Positions 27,132-37,775 of a stretch of DNA of 64,000 nt are shown here, in pieces. The notes beneath the pieces were generated by a model, which ran no database searches, was not told the origin of the DNA, and saw only the letters and a program-made list of their open reading frames with translations. The position numbers were made by a program, and so were the translations under genes. Within the stretch, counting starts at the first letter, position 1; each line of letters starts with the position of its first letter. The stretch covers positions 2,294,001 to 2,358,000 of the forward strand of contig NZ_CP009454.1 of assembly GCF_000759475.1 (NCBI RefSeq), read 5' to 3'. The stretch is from Pantoea rwandensis. GTDB lineage: Bacteria; Pseudomonadota; Gammaproteobacteria; Enterobacterales; Enterobacteriaceae.

Positions 27132-28142
27132 TTACAGGCCGCGCTGTGCCATGAGACGTGCTAAATCCACCAGTCGATTTGAGAAGCCCCACTCGTTGTC
27201 GTACCAGGCAAGAATTTTCACCAGGTTGCCGCCAATCACCAGCGTGGAAAGGCCGTCGATGATGGATGAACGAGGATCGCCCTGATAATCACTGGAAACC
27301 AGTGGTTCATCGCTGTAACCGAGAATCCCTTTCAGCGGACCTTCTGCTGCTGCGGCTTTAAAGGCATCATTGACCTCCTCGGCGGTGACATCGCGTTTAA
27401 GCGTCACGGTTAAGTCGACAATCGACACCACCGGCACCGGTACGCGCAATGAATAGCCCGTCAAACGCCCATCCAACTCGGGGATAACACGGCCCAACGC
27501 TTTAGCCGCGCCGCTTGAATAAGGCACGATTGACAGCGCCGCCGCGCGCGCGCCGCGCAGATCTTTCTCCGGCTGATCGTGCAGTACCTGGCTATTAGTA
27601 TAAGCATGAGTGGTGTTCATCAGACCATGCTCAATACCGAAGGCCTGATGGAGAACCTGTGCAGCCGGGGCTAAGCCGTTGGTGGTGCAGCTGCCGTTGC
27701 TCACGACGAAATGCTGTTGAGGGTCGTAGCGCTGATCGTTCACGCCCAACACTATCGTCAAATCATCGTTTTTACCCGGCGCGGAGATAATGACGCGTTT
27801 CGCGCCACCGCGGGTGATATGCACCGCTGCTTTGTCACGTTCAGTGAAGAATCCGGTGGCTTCGATAACAATATCGACACCCACATCGCTCCAGCGAATA
27901 TTGGCCGGATCTCGTTCGCTGAACACGCGTACTGGCTTACCATCAATGCGCAGTTCAACTTCACCCGCTTCCACTTCTGCAGGCAGTCGACCCAGCAGAG
28001 AGTCGTGTTTCAGCAGATGCGCCAGCGTTTTGCTGTCGGTGAGATCGTTAATCGCCACAATCTCAATATCATCACTGCCCAGTGCGGCGCGGAATACGTT
28101 ACGTCCGATACGGCCAAAACCGTTAATGCCTACCTTGATCAT
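27132..28142 (-). CDS. Type I glyceraldehyde-3-phosphate dehydrogenase, non-GapA type
   Basis: A 336-residue GAPDH. It has the Rossmann motif IKVGINGFGRIGR, Asp in AINDL (NAD preference), catalytic Cys in SNGSCTTNG, His in NTTHAYTNSQ, Arg in YSLRVPVPVVS and the C-terminal WYDNEWGFSNR. The usual SCTTNC second cysteine is Gly, and the overall motifs (WGFSNR, EKDLRGARAAALSIVPYSSGAA) look like GapB or Gram-positive enzymes rather than enteric GapA. Start ATG 28142 has AAGGAGT; the open extension to 28208 is not needed. It lies 78 bases downstream of a GlxA-like regulator on the same strand. It may be a stress-tolerant or alternative isozyme; it is not the main glycolytic gene. Confidence 0.88.
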   Translation of the reverse strand: MIKVGINGFGRIGRNVFRAALGSDDIEIVAINDLTDSKTLAHLLKHDSLLGRLPAEVEAGEVELRIDGKPVRVFSERDPANIRWSDVGVDIVIEATGFFTERDKAAVHITRGGAKRVIISAPGKNDDLTIVLGVNDQRYDPQQHFVVSNGSCTTNGLAPAAQVLHQAFGIEHGLMNTTHAYTNSQVLHDQPEKDLRGARAAALSIVPYSSGAAKALGRVIPELDGRLTGYSLRVPVPVVSIVDLTVTLKRDVTAEEVNDAFKAAAAEGPLKGILGYSDEPLVSSDYQGDPRSSIIDGLSTLVIGGNLVKILAWYDNEWGFSNRLVDLARLMAQRGL

Positions 28143-28220
28143 TATTGACTCCTTATCCGAAGTGGTTGCAGTCAATGTAGGACGATGTGGGATTGGCGTA
28201 AACGACAAAAAAGGATCACT

Positions 28221-29198
28221 TTACGCCATTTTACGGCAGTGAAAGCGTTGGCGATATTCACCGGGCGTGAGATGCAACTGGCGCTCAAAACTGCGGCGCA
28301 AATTGATGCTGCTGCCAAATCCGGTGTCGAGGGCGATGCGTTCCAGCGTCGCGCGGCTCTGCTCCAACAATTCGCGTGCGGCAGCCAGTCGCGCCTCTGC
28401 GACATAGCGCGCCGGTGACGCACCGGTTTCACGGGTGAATACGCGGGTGAAATTGCGTGGGCTCATCGCGACACGTTCGGCCAGCTTCTCAACCGACAGA
28501 TCTTCCGCCAGGTTGGCGCGTATCCAGCTTTGCAGATCGTGGATCGGGCCGGTGCTGGTTTGTTGTAGCTGGTAGCGGCTGAACTGCATCTGTCCGCCGG
28601 GGCGGCGCAAATACATCACCATATCCTGAGCGATATCGCGTGCCACGCTGAAACCGAAGTCTTCCTCAACCAGCGCCAGCGTGAGATCAAAGCCGGAACT
28701 CACGCCACCGGACGTCCAGATTGGGCCATCCTGGATGTACAGCGGGCCACCTTCCACCTGGACGCGGGGAAAGCGGGTTTGCAGCGTTTCCAGCAGACGC
28801 CAGTGTGACGTGGCACGGCGTCCATCCAGCAAACCCGCTTCAGCGAGCAGCATCGCGCCACCACAAATTGACACCACACGCCGGGCCTGCGGAGCCGCCA
28901 GCCTGATGAAATCCACCACCATGTTGCCCTCTTCGACGCTGTCACCGCGTCCGGTAATCATGATGGTATCCCAGGCGGTGCGGGGATCTACTTCGGCCAG
29001 CTTCAGGTCAGCCAGCAGGTTGAGGCCCGACTGACCGTGAATCACCTGATGCGACTGCGTGGTGGCGATACTGACACGATAACGTGGCTGATCGACGCCA
29101 ACGGGCAGGTGTAGGTTGGCGTGCATCAGGATGTCGGCAATACCGGCGGCTTCAAACAGCATGCCGCCATCGGGGACGATAACGAGAAAGTGCTTCAT
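28221..29198 (-). CDS. GlxA-family transcriptional regulator (DJ-1/PfpI domain plus AraC HTH)
   Basis: A 325-residue regulator. Residues 1-170 form a class I glutamine amidotransferase-like (DJ-1/PfpI) domain with SICGGAMLLAEAGLLDGRRATSHW, including the nucleophile-elbow Cys. Residues about 215-320 form the AraC double helix-turn-helix (LAERVAMSPRNFTRVFTRET, IALDTGFGSSINLRRSFERQ). It probably senses a reactive metabolite and controls the GAPDH gene immediately downstream; that link is inference from position. Confidence 0.9.
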   Translation of the reverse strand: MKHFLVIVPDGGMLFEAAGIADILMHANLHLPVGVDQPRYRVSIATTQSHQVIHGQSGLNLLADLKLAEVDPRTAWDTIMITGRGDSVEEGNMVVDFIRLAAPQARRVVSICGGAMLLAEAGLLDGRRATSHWRLLETLQTRFPRVQVEGGPLYIQDGPIWTSGGVSSGFDLTLALVEEDFGFSVARDIAQDMVMYLRRPGGQMQFSRYQLQQTSTGPIHDLQSWIRANLAEDLSVEKLAERVAMSPRNFTRVFTRETGASPARYVAEARLAAARELLEQSRATLERIALDTGFGSSINLRRSFERQLHLTPGEYRQRFHCRKMA

Positions 29199-29249
29199 GG
29201 CGAAAAATGCTCATCGTGGCAAAATAAGCCAGATTATCGCACGGTAGCG

Positions 29250-30273
29250 TTATTTTTGCTGGTAATACGGTCCCTGGGTGATCGAATTACGCAGCACCAG
29301 TCGGCCCGGCATCAGTGGCTGCGCCGTCACGCTTTCACCATCCAGCATTTTAGACAGTTGCGTTAACGCGCTCGACACCATCTCAGCAACCGGAACATGC
29401 ACCGTGGTTAACGCCGGCAGGAGATAGGGCGCAACCGGGATATCATCAAAGCCCAGTAAGGAGACGTCCTGCGGGATGCGCAGACCCGCGTTGTGCAAGG
29501 CGCAGGCGGCGCCAATCGCCATATCATCATTGCTGGCGACAATCGCGGAAAATCTCACTTTACGACGTAACAGTGCTTCAACCGCCAGTTGCCCACTGGC
29601 GCTGGTCCAGCAGCCGTCCAGCATCAGGTTTTCGTCGTATTCAATGCCATTTTCTATCAACGATGAAATATAGCCTTTCAGGCGACTTAATCCGGTGTGA
29701 GAGCTGCCCATCCCTTTGATAAAAGCGATCTCGCGGTGGCCCTGAGCAATTAAATGATTCACAGCGTTGAGGGTGTCATTTTCGTGGTCAGCACACACCG
29801 AATATTGCGGATGCTGCTTCAAACGGCGGTTTAACACGATTAACGGCTTACTCATACCAGGAATAAGTGCATCAATATCTTCCACGCTTAAATAGCGCGG
29901 ATAGATGATCACGGCATCGCAATAGCTATCGATCAAAAAGTTTATGGCTTTACGCTCTTGCTGCGCATTGTGTTTACCATCGCCCAGCACCAGTTGTGAG
30001 CCGAGTTTTTTCCGTCATGGTCGCGGCCTGGAATAACAGCTCGGTGAAAAAAGGACCATTGTAAAGCGTGTTGGGCACCATCAGACCAATACTGTGCGAA
30101 CGGTTGGTCGCAAGACTTCGTGCCAGCAGATTAGGACGGTAATCCATCTCATCTATGGCCAGCATCACCCGATCCCGCACCGTTTTAGACACATAAGCAT
30201 GGCCAGCCAGCACCCGTGACACCGTGGCTTTTGACACACCTGCGCGTTTTGCGACATCAAGCATTGTCGTCAT
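29250..30273 (-). pseudogene. ascG: AscG-like LacI-family repressor, frameshifted in an A/T homopolymer
   Basis: The N-terminal frame (30273 down to 29974) encodes the LacI HTH (MLDVAKRAGVSKATVSRVLA) and the start of the sugar-binding core, then diverges to a false end. The rest of the core (from LGDGKHNAQQERKAINFL to the end at 29250) is in the next frame. Removing one base from the run of six T at 30006-30011 (A on the coding strand) joins them as TEKLGSQLVLGDG, matching AscG-type proteins, for a 340-residue product. It may be a real mutation, a sequencing error or transcriptional slippage. An intact product would repress the divergent beta-glucoside operon via the operators at 30419 and 30508. 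Confidence 0.85.
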
Positions 30274-30418
30274 TTATCTTCCTTCTCAGCGTTCTCGCGC
30301 ATTGTAGCGCAAAAGCTCAATCTGAAAACCGCAGAGTGAGGCTCTTCTAACCGATAACGTTTTTTCTCATTATCATCCGATTTCATCACATATTTAAAAG
30401 GCTAACATAAAAATAATA

Positions 30419-30432
30419 TGAAACCGGTCTCA
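30419..30432. promoter_or_regulatory. LacI/AscG-type operator 1
   Basis: TGAAACCGGTCTCA, one base from a perfect 14-bp palindrome of the AscG type (TGAAACCGGTTTCA). It lies in the divergent region between the repressor gene and the PTS operon. Confidence 0.78.
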
Positions 30433-30507
30433 GATTAATCATATTTTCACTCTTTAAATAAGGTTTAACGGTTTGAGTTATGGATCACAAAAAAAACAAA
30501 TTGAATC

Positions 30508-30521
30508 TGTAACCGGTTGCA
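30508..30521. promoter_or_regulatory. LacI/AscG-type operator 2
   Basis: TGTAACCGGTTGCA, a palindromic AACCGGTT core 89 bases from operator 1 (start to start) and 47 bases before the IIB start. A degenerate third site, GAAACGGTTCTC, follows directly. The pair could support looping. Confidence 0.78.
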
Positions 30522-30567
30522 GAAACGGTTCTCGGCGCGTAATTATTTAAAAAAAACGGAGGGTATC

Positions 30568-30888
30568 ATGGTGAAAATTCTATTGTGTTGTTCCGCAGGT
30601 ATGTCAACCAGCATGGTGGTACAAAGAATGCAGAAAGCCGCTACGCAGCTGGGTTTAGAAGCCAAAATTGATGCCGTTGGCATGGAAGAGTTCAATGAAA
30701 AAATCGCGGAGTATGACTGTTGTCTGTTAGGTCCGCAGATCAAATATAAGCTGGCAGATTTCGAACGCCAGGCGCAGGAATATCACAAACCGGTCACCGT
30801 CATTAACACCATGGATTACGGGATGTTAAATGGCGAAAAAATCCTGAAGTCGGCACTCGCCCTGATTGATGCCAATAAGGGGGCATGA
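30568..30888 (+). CDS. PTS lactose/cellobiose-family IIB component
   Basis: A 106-residue IIB protein (ChbB/CelA type): MVKILLCCSAGMSTSMVV with phospho-accepting Cys8, GPQIKYKLADFE and MDYGMLNGEKILK. It receives phosphate from IIA and passes it to the sugar entering through IIC. ATG 30568 has a strong GGAGG site (30558-30562). Its stop overlaps the IIC start, so the two are coupled. Confidence 0.93.
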   Translation: MVKILLCCSAGMSTSMVVQRMQKAATQLGLEAKIDAVGMEEFNEKIAEYDCCLLGPQIKYKLADFERQAQEYHKPVTVINTMDYGMLNGEKILKSALALIDANKGA

Positions 30889-32204
30889 TGAGTACACTGG
30901 CTGACTCTTTATTTGGCGTGATTGAGAACCGCATCAGTCCGATTGCAGCACGACTCTCCTCGCAACGGCATGTGGTGGCCATCAAGGACGGATTTATTGC
31001 CTCGATGCCGTTCCTGATTGTCGGTTCATTTATGCTGCTGTTCTCACATCCTCCTTTCAGTCAGGACAGCCAGTGGGGCTTTGCCCAGTGGTGGCTGGGC
31101 ATGGTGAAGCAGTACAACGACCAGCTGATGATGCCCTACAACATGACGATGGGCATCATGGCGGTGTTTATCACTGGCGCAATTGCCTACAACCTGGCGC
31201 AAAGCTACAAACTCAATGGCCTGATGGCGGCGCTGCTGTCGCTGATGACCTTTTTGGTGGTGGCTGCACCGGAAAAGGATGGTGCGTTATCCGTGGCATC
31301 GCTGGGCGGGGAAGGGATATTCTCCGCCATCCTGATCAGTCTGTACTGCACGGAAGTGATGCACTGGCTGGTGAAATACAACATTGGCTTCAAACTGCCA
31401 GAACAGGTGCCACCGAAGATTCGTCAGTCGTTTGACCTGCTGATCCCCATTATGGTGATTTTCCTGACGCTTTATCCGCTGAACCTGTTTATGGAGAGCC
31501 ACTTTGGCTTACTCATTCCTCAGGCCATTATGTCGGTGTTTGCGCCAATCATCTCCGCAGCCGATTCACTGCCCGCCGTGCTTATCGCCGTCTTGCTCTG
31601 TCATCTGCTGTGGTTTGCCGGTATTCACGGTGCGGCGATTGTCGGTGGGATTTTACAGGCATTCTGGCTGAGTAATCTGGGGCTGAACCAGGAAGCGCTA
31701 AATGCCGGCCAGGATATTCCTAAGATCTTTATCGAGCCGTTCTGGCAATTCTTCATCACCGTGGGCGGTTCGGGCGCCACCATGGGCCTGGTGATTCTCT
31801 ATCTGCGCAGCCGCTCCGCGCATCTGCGCGCCATCGGCCGCCTCGGCTTTGTACCCGGTATGTTTAACATCAATGAGCCGATTATTTTCGGTTCGCCGGT
31901 GGTGATGAATCCGCTGCTGTTTATTCCCTTTATCACCACGCCGTTGATCAACGCGGTTATCGCCTGGACCGCCACCCGCACCAACTTGATCAACCACGTC
32001 ATTTCGCTGGCACCCTGGACCACGCCGGGACCAATTGGTGCCGCCTGGTCAACTGGCTGGGACTGGCGCGCGGTAGTGCTGGTGGCCTTCCTGATTTGTT
32101 TATCCACGCTGATTTATTACCCGTTCTTCAAACTGTATGAACGCCAACTGCTTGCGCAGGAAGAAGAGATGGCGCAGGAACAACTGGCAGAGGAGATGAA
32201 GTAA
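30885..32204 (+). CDS. PTS lactose/cellobiose-family IIC permease
   Basis: A 439-residue membrane protein of the ChbC/CelB type, with FIASMPFLIVGSFMLLFSHPP, LLWFAGIHGAAIVGG, GSGATMGLVI and the conserved FNINEPIIFGSPVVMNP. It transports and phosphorylates beta-glucosides, with cellobiose, arbutin, salicin or chitobiose as candidates. Start could be ATG 30885 or 30888. It overlaps the next gene by one base. Confidence 0.93.
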   Translation: MMSTLADSLFGVIENRISPIAARLSSQRHVVAIKDGFIASMPFLIVGSFMLLFSHPPFSQDSQWGFAQWWLGMVKQYNDQLMMPYNMTMGIMAVFITGAIAYNLAQSYKLNGLMAALLSLMTFLVVAAPEKDGALSVASLGGEGIFSAILISLYCTEVMHWLVKYNIGFKLPEQVPPKIRQSFDLLIPIMVIFLTLYPLNLFMESHFGLLIPQAIMSVFAPIISAADSLPAVLIAVLLCHLLWFAGIHGAAIVGGILQAFWLSNLGLNQEALNAGQDIPKIFIEPFWQFFITVGGSGATMGLVILYLRSRSAHLRAIGRLGFVPGMFNINEPIIFGSPVVMNPLLFIPFITTPLINAVIAWTATRTNLINHVISLAPWTTPGPIGAAWSTGWDWRAVVLVAFLICLSTLIYYPFFKLYERQLLAQEEEMAQEQLAEEMK

Positions 32205-32545
32205 TGCAAGAGATGCAGGAAATGGAAAGCACGGTGATGGAGCTGATTATTCATGCCGGTGAAGCCCGTTCATCATCGATGCAGGCACTGCAAGCAGCCC
32301 GAAAACACAACTGGCAGGAAGCCGATGCGCTGCTGGCCAGTGCCCGAGATGCCGCACGCGAAGCCCACAAAATTCAAACCGCCTTAATTGGTGCGGATGA
32401 AGGCTGCGGCAAGATTCCCGTCAATCTGATTATGGTGCATGCGCAGGATCATCTGATGAACGCCATGCTGTGCCGTGATTTAGTCGAAGAGCTGATTTAT
32501 CTGCATCGTCAGGTGCAGGCGTTGTCGAAAACCCACGTGCAGTAA
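32204..32545 (+). CDS. PTS lactose/cellobiose-family IIA component
   Basis: A 113-residue three-helix IIA protein: IIHAGEARSSSMQALQAAR and the active-site segment LIMVHAQDHLMNAM (His79 the phosphorylated residue by comparison with LacF and ChbA). It takes phosphate from HPr. Its ATG overlaps the IIC stop. Confidence 0.92.
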   Translation: MQEMQEMESTVMELIIHAGEARSSSMQALQAARKHNWQEADALLASARDAAREAHKIQTALIGADEGCGKIPVNLIMVHAQDHLMNAMLCRDLVEELIYLHRQVQALSKTHVQ

Positions 32546-34009
<1,464 letters not shown>

Positions 34010-34017
34010 GTCGCATT

Positions 34018-34098
34018 GCCCGGGCAGGAGGCCCGGGTAAAACAGATGTGTCATCTCTTCTTCAGTAAATATCCTTTCCAGCCTGCGCAGGCAGGCTG
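34018..34098 (+). other. Two hairpins between the GH1 and GH4 genes
   Basis: GCCCGGGC (34018-34025) pairs with GCCCGGGT (34031-34038), and CAGCCTGC (34079-34086) with GCAGGCTG (34091-34098). Neither has a long T run. They may attenuate or stabilise transcripts and so lower GH4 expression relative to the upstream genes. Confidence 0.65.
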
Positions 34099-34210
34099 AA
34101 TAAATAACATGAACCTGAGCCAGGAAAAATATCATCCATGCGGTGAGGCGTAATGCTGCCTGAAACGGCGCTGTTGACTCACCTGATTGCAACCAAACGG
34201 AGTTAATCCT

Positions 34211-35623
34211 ATGCCAAATAAGATCAAGATTGTCACTATCGGTGGGGGGTCCAGCTATACGCCAGAGTTGATTGAAGGGCTTATCCTGCGTCAGGCGCAG
34301 TTGCCGATTGCCGAGTTGTGGCTGGTGGATATTGAGGACGGCGCAGAGAAGATGGAAATTGTTGGCAGTATGGCGGAGCGGATGATTGCGGCCGCTAAAC
34401 TCGACTGGCAGGTTCATCTTTCTCTCGATCGTAAGGAAGCGTTAAAGGATGCGGATTACGTGACCACGCAGTTCCGTGTGGGGTTGCTGGATGCGCGCTT
34501 AAAAGATGAAGTGATTCCTTTGGCCAATGGTTTACTGGGTCAGGAAACCAACGGCCCGGGCGGAATATTTAAGGCGTTTCGCACGATTCCGGTGATTCTC
34601 GATATTATCGAGGATATGCGTCAATTGTGCCCTCATGCCTGGCTGGTGGATTTCACTAATCCGGCAGGCATGGTGACCGAAGCGGCGATTAAATATGGCA
34701 AGTGGGAAAAAACCGTCGGCCTGTGCAATGTGCCGTTCGGTCATATCACTCAGGCCAGCAGCGTACTCGGTGTGGAAGAGAAAGATCTCTATTTCAAATT
34801 TGCCGGGCTCAACCATTTCCACTGGCATCGCGTTTGGGATCAGCAGGGCAATGAACGCACCGCCGAACTGATTGATAAAATCTATTCACCAGACCAGCAG
34901 GAAAAAAGCGATGAAGGGCTGAAAAATATTCATCAGATTCCTTTTAATTACGATCAGGTGAAACATCTCGGCCTGCTGCCCTGTGGTTATCACCGCTATT
35001 ACTATTTGCAGGAACCGATGCTGGCTCATGCCATCGAAGAGTTCGAACAGTATGAAACCCGCGCTGAAGTGGTGAAGAAAACCGAAGCGCGGCTTTTCGA
35101 GTTGTATAAAGACGTCAATCTTAACTACAAGCCTGAAGAGTTAAGTCAGCGGGGCGGGGCGCATTACAGCGATGCGGCATGCGATCTGATTGCATCGATT
35201 CAAAATAACAGCGGAAAATTGATGGTGGTCTCGACGCGCAATAACGGCGCGCTTGCCGATTTGCCGTTTGATTGCGTGGTGGAGGTCACTGCCGCCATCA
35301 CTTCTCATGGCGCAGAACCGCTGCGTTGGGGAGCGTTACCGCCTGCGGCGCGCGGCATGATTCAGTTAATGAAAGCCATGGAAGAAACGGTGATTGAAGC
35401 GGCCGTTAGTGGCGATTACGGCGCAGCATTACACGCCTTCACGATTAATCCGCTTATTCCGGCGGGCGATACGGCGATAAAAGTGCTGGATCAATTGTTG
35501 TATGCCCATAAAGACTATCTGCCGAAGTTCGCCAGTAAAATTGCCGAGATTGAGAAAACCAAACCGGAAATCGTCGCTTTCGTCGATCAGTTACTGGCCG
35601 ACAGACATGCGCACAGGGCGTGA
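34211..35623 (+). CDS. 6-phospho-beta-glucosidase, GH4 family (NAD/metal-dependent)
   Basis: A 470-residue GH4 enzyme: NAD motif IVTIGGGSSYTPELIEG, TTQFRVGLLDAR, GQETNGPGG, FTNPAGMVTEA, metal-binding Cys in GLCNVPFGH and His in AGLNHFHW. GH4 enzymes use a redox-assisted elimination with NAD+ and Mn2+, unlike the hydrolytic GH1 upstream. Start ATG 34211 has GGAG (34199-34202). It resembles the ChbF/LicH group. Having both a GH1 and a GH4 phosphoglucosidase suggests a broader substrate range. Confidence 0.92.
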   Translation: MPNKIKIVTIGGGSSYTPELIEGLILRQAQLPIAELWLVDIEDGAEKMEIVGSMAERMIAAAKLDWQVHLSLDRKEALKDADYVTTQFRVGLLDARLKDEVIPLANGLLGQETNGPGGIFKAFRTIPVILDIIEDMRQLCPHAWLVDFTNPAGMVTEAAIKYGKWEKTVGLCNVPFGHITQASSVLGVEEKDLYFKFAGLNHFHWHRVWDQQGNERTAELIDKIYSPDQQEKSDEGLKNIHQIPFNYDQVKHLGLLPCGYHRYYYLQEPMLAHAIEEFEQYETRAEVVKKTEARLFELYKDVNLNYKPEELSQRGGAHYSDAACDLIASIQNNSGKLMVVSTRNNGALADLPFDCVVEVTAAITSHGAEPLRWGALPPAARGMIQLMKAMEETVIEAAVSGDYGAALHAFTINPLIPAGDTAIKVLDQLLYAHKDYLPKFASKIAEIEKTKPEIVAFVDQLLADRHAHRA

Positions 35624-35667
35624 TGAGGTTTTTTCAGGATTGGATGATGCAGGCAGGAGACGGAAGA

Positions 35668-35733
35668 CGGTGCCCGGATGAACATCGCTGGGCACCGAAG
35701 TAAAGCACTCACCGTCCTGCTGGGCGGTGAGTG
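35668..35733. terminator. Paired hairpins between the GH4 gene and mesD (convergent)
   Basis: CGGTGCCC (35668-35675) pairs with GGGCACCG (35690-35697), and CACTCACCG (35706-35714) with CGGTGAGTG (35725-35733). They sit between convergent stops. No strong T tract on either strand, so termination is plausible but not certain. Confidence 0.55.
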
Positions 35734-35741
35734 GATCATCA

Positions 35742-36770
35742 TTACGCGGTGAGTTCGTTACGGACGATAGCTGCACCCGCGCTCAAGGCTTCCAGCTTAC
35801 CTCTGGCCACGCGGCGCGACAGTGGCGTCATACCGCAGTTAGTAGAAGGATAAAGCTTATCGGCATCAACAAACTGCAGCGCTTTACGCAAGGTATCAGC
35901 CACTTCTTCTGCGGTTTCAATGGTGTTGGTCGCCACATCAATGGCACCGACCATGACTTTTTTGCCACGAATCAGCTCAATCAGATCCATTGGCACGCGC
36001 GAATTCTGGGCTTCCAGTGAAATGATATCGATAGAAGACTTTTGCAGTTTAGGGAACACTTCTTCATATTGACGCCACTCAGTGCCGAGCGTCTTTTTCC
36101 AGTCGGTATTCGCTTTAATGCCATAGCCATAGCAAATATGCACGGCGGTTTCGCACTTCAGACCTTCAACGGCTCTTTCCAGTGCGGCAATGCCCCAGTC
36201 ATTCACTTCATCGAAGAACACGTTAAATGCGGGTTCATCAAACTGAATAATATCGACACCGGCTGCTTCTAGCTCTTTCGCTTCCTGATTAAGAATTTTG
36301 GCAAATTCCCAGGCGAGTTTTTCACGGCTTTTGTAGTGGCCATCATAGAGGGTATCGATCATGGTCATTGGGCCTGGCAAAGCCCACTTAATCTGTTGTT
36401 TGGTTTGCTGGCGCAAGAATTTAGCATCTTCAACAAACACCGGCTTTTTACGCACCACTTCACCGATCACACTTGGCACGCTGGCGTCATAACGATTGCG
36501 GATCTTCACAATCTCACGCTTTTCAAAATCAACGCCGCTCAGATGTTCAATAAAGGTGGTGACGAAGTGCTGGCGCGTTTGCTCGCCATCACTGACGATA
36601 TCAATGCCCGCTAATTGCTGATCCTGCAGGGATAACAGCAGAGCATCTCTTTTGCCCTCGATTAATTCATCACCCTGCAGTTTCCATGGCGACCACAGCG
36701 TTTCAGGTTGAGCAAGCCAGGCCGGTTTCGGTAAGCTTCCTGCCGTTGAAGTAGGCAATAACAATTTCAT
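35742..36770 (-). CDS. mesD: Folate-independent methionine synthase MesD (MetE C-terminal-like)
   Basis: A 342-residue protein equivalent only to the catalytic C-terminal barrel of MetE: LPTSTAGSLPKPAWL, SDGEQTRQHF, ALPGPMTMIDTLYDG, IIQFDEPAFNVF, His and Cys zinc ligands in AVHICYGYG and YPSTNCGMTPLSRR. Proteins of this short type paired with a DUF1852 protein have been described as MesD, which methylates homocysteine without folate. ATG 36770 is preferred over an in-frame TTG at 36776. The DUF1852 gene lies 27 bases upstream on the same strand. The methyl donor is not known to me. Confidence 0.86.
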   Translation of the reverse strand: MKLLLPTSTAGSLPKPAWLAQPETLWSPWKLQGDELIEGKRDALLLSLQDQQLAGIDIVSDGEQTRQHFVTTFIEHLSGVDFEKREIVKIRNRYDASVPSVIGEVVRKKPVFVEDAKFLRQQTKQQIKWALPGPMTMIDTLYDGHYKSREKLAWEFAKILNQEAKELEAAGVDIIQFDEPAFNVFFDEVNDWGIAALERAVEGLKCETAVHICYGYGIKANTDWKKTLGTEWRQYEEVFPKLQKSSIDIISLEAQNSRVPMDLIELIRGKKVMVGAIDVATNTIETAEEVADTLRKALQFVDADKLYPSTNCGMTPLSRRVARGKLEALSAGAAIVRNELTA

Positions 36771-36797
36771 AATCAATAACCTTTTATTTTGGCTTAA

Positions 36798-37775
36798 TCA
36801 AAGAACGTATTGTGCAGACCACTGCTCAAGAATCTCTTGATAGGGTTTGATGAAGTGCTCTTCCGTAAACTTCCCCTGCTCAATTGCCAACTGGCTGCGT
36901 TCTTCTCGATCGTAAACAATGCGCGTTAATGAATGATCGCCATGCGTCAGGCTTGGCTGATAGCACTGGCCTGCGGCAGAGTTGGCATTGTAAATCTCTG
37001 GGCGGTAAATCTTCTGGAACGTCTCCATGGTGCTGATGGTGCCGATCAGTTCCAGATCCGTGTAATCATTCAGCAAGTCACCGGTGAAATAGAAGGCTAA
37101 TGGCGCGACGCTGTTTTCAGGCATGAAATAGCGCGCCTGCAAGCCCATTTTGCCGAAATAGTGGTCGGTGAGAGACAGCTCATCTTGCTGATATTCAAAG
37201 CCCAACACCGGATGCTGATAGTCAGTACGGTGATAGATATTTTTGCTCGATACACTCAGGCAGATCACCGGCTTTTTATTAAAGCGCTCCTGATAAGCCG
37301 ACGAGTTGACGAAGCTTTTAAAGATATTGCCGTGCAGATCGCCGAAACCTTCCGGCAGGCTGAAACCGGATTGGTTGTTATTGGCCGCCAGCAGACGCAC
37401 GCTAAAATCGTAATCACGCACGTAGGACGAGAAGTTATTGCCTACGATGCCGTCGGTACGCTGCTGAGTTTTGCGATCAACAATATTGGTTTTCAGGATC
37501 TCAATGACCGGGAAGGTTTTGCCATTGCCTTCAATATCAATTTCCGCAGAAATGATTTCCAGCTCAACGGCATAACGATCGCCTTTTGGGTTATCCGCGT
37601 GCGCCAGAGAGTTGAAACGGTTGTTCATCATCATTAAGGCATTGCGCAAATTCTGCTGGCGGTTGGTTCCTCGTGCCAGGTTAGCGAAGTTCGTGGTGAT
37701 ACGCGTATTCTCAGAGGGGTTGTAGTGCTCATCGAAAACGCTGCTCTTAATTGAAAATGCAAAATCGTTGCTCAT
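36798..37775 (-). CDS. mesX: MesX, DUF1852 oxygenase-like partner of MesD
   Basis: A 325-residue DUF1852 protein (FAFSIKSSVFDEHYNPSENTRITTNFANLARG, SYVRDYDFSVRL, SVSSKNIYHRTDYQHPVLGFEYQQDELSLTD). This family always accompanies MesD and is required for its activity in the presence of oxygen, according to published work on folate-independent methionine synthases. ATG 37775 gives the family N terminus; the ribosome site is weak. The two genes form an operon. Confidence 0.86.
   Translation of the reverse strand: MSNDFAFSIKSSVFDEHYNPSENTRITTNFANLARGTNRQQNLRNALMMMNNRFNSLAHADNPKGDRYAVELEIISAEIDIEGNGKTFPVIEILKTNIVDRKTQQRTDGIVGNNFSSYVRDYDFSVRLLAANNNQSGFSLPEGFGDLHGNIFKSFVNSSAYQERFNKKPVICLSVSSKNIYHRTDYQHPVLGFEYQQDELSLTDHYFGKMGLQARYFMPENSVAPLAFYFTGDLLNDYTDLELIGTISTMETFQKIYRPEIYNANSAAGQCYQPSLTHGDHSLTRIVYDREERSQLAIEQGKFTEEHFIKPYQEILEQWSAQYVL

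Noticed and set aside
30003-30015. Programmed -1 frameshift at A AAA AAC in the AscG-like gene
   Set aside because: The zero frame reads GAA AAA ACT, so the heptamer is not in the required phase, and joining the two parts needs a +1 shift (one A skipped), not -1.
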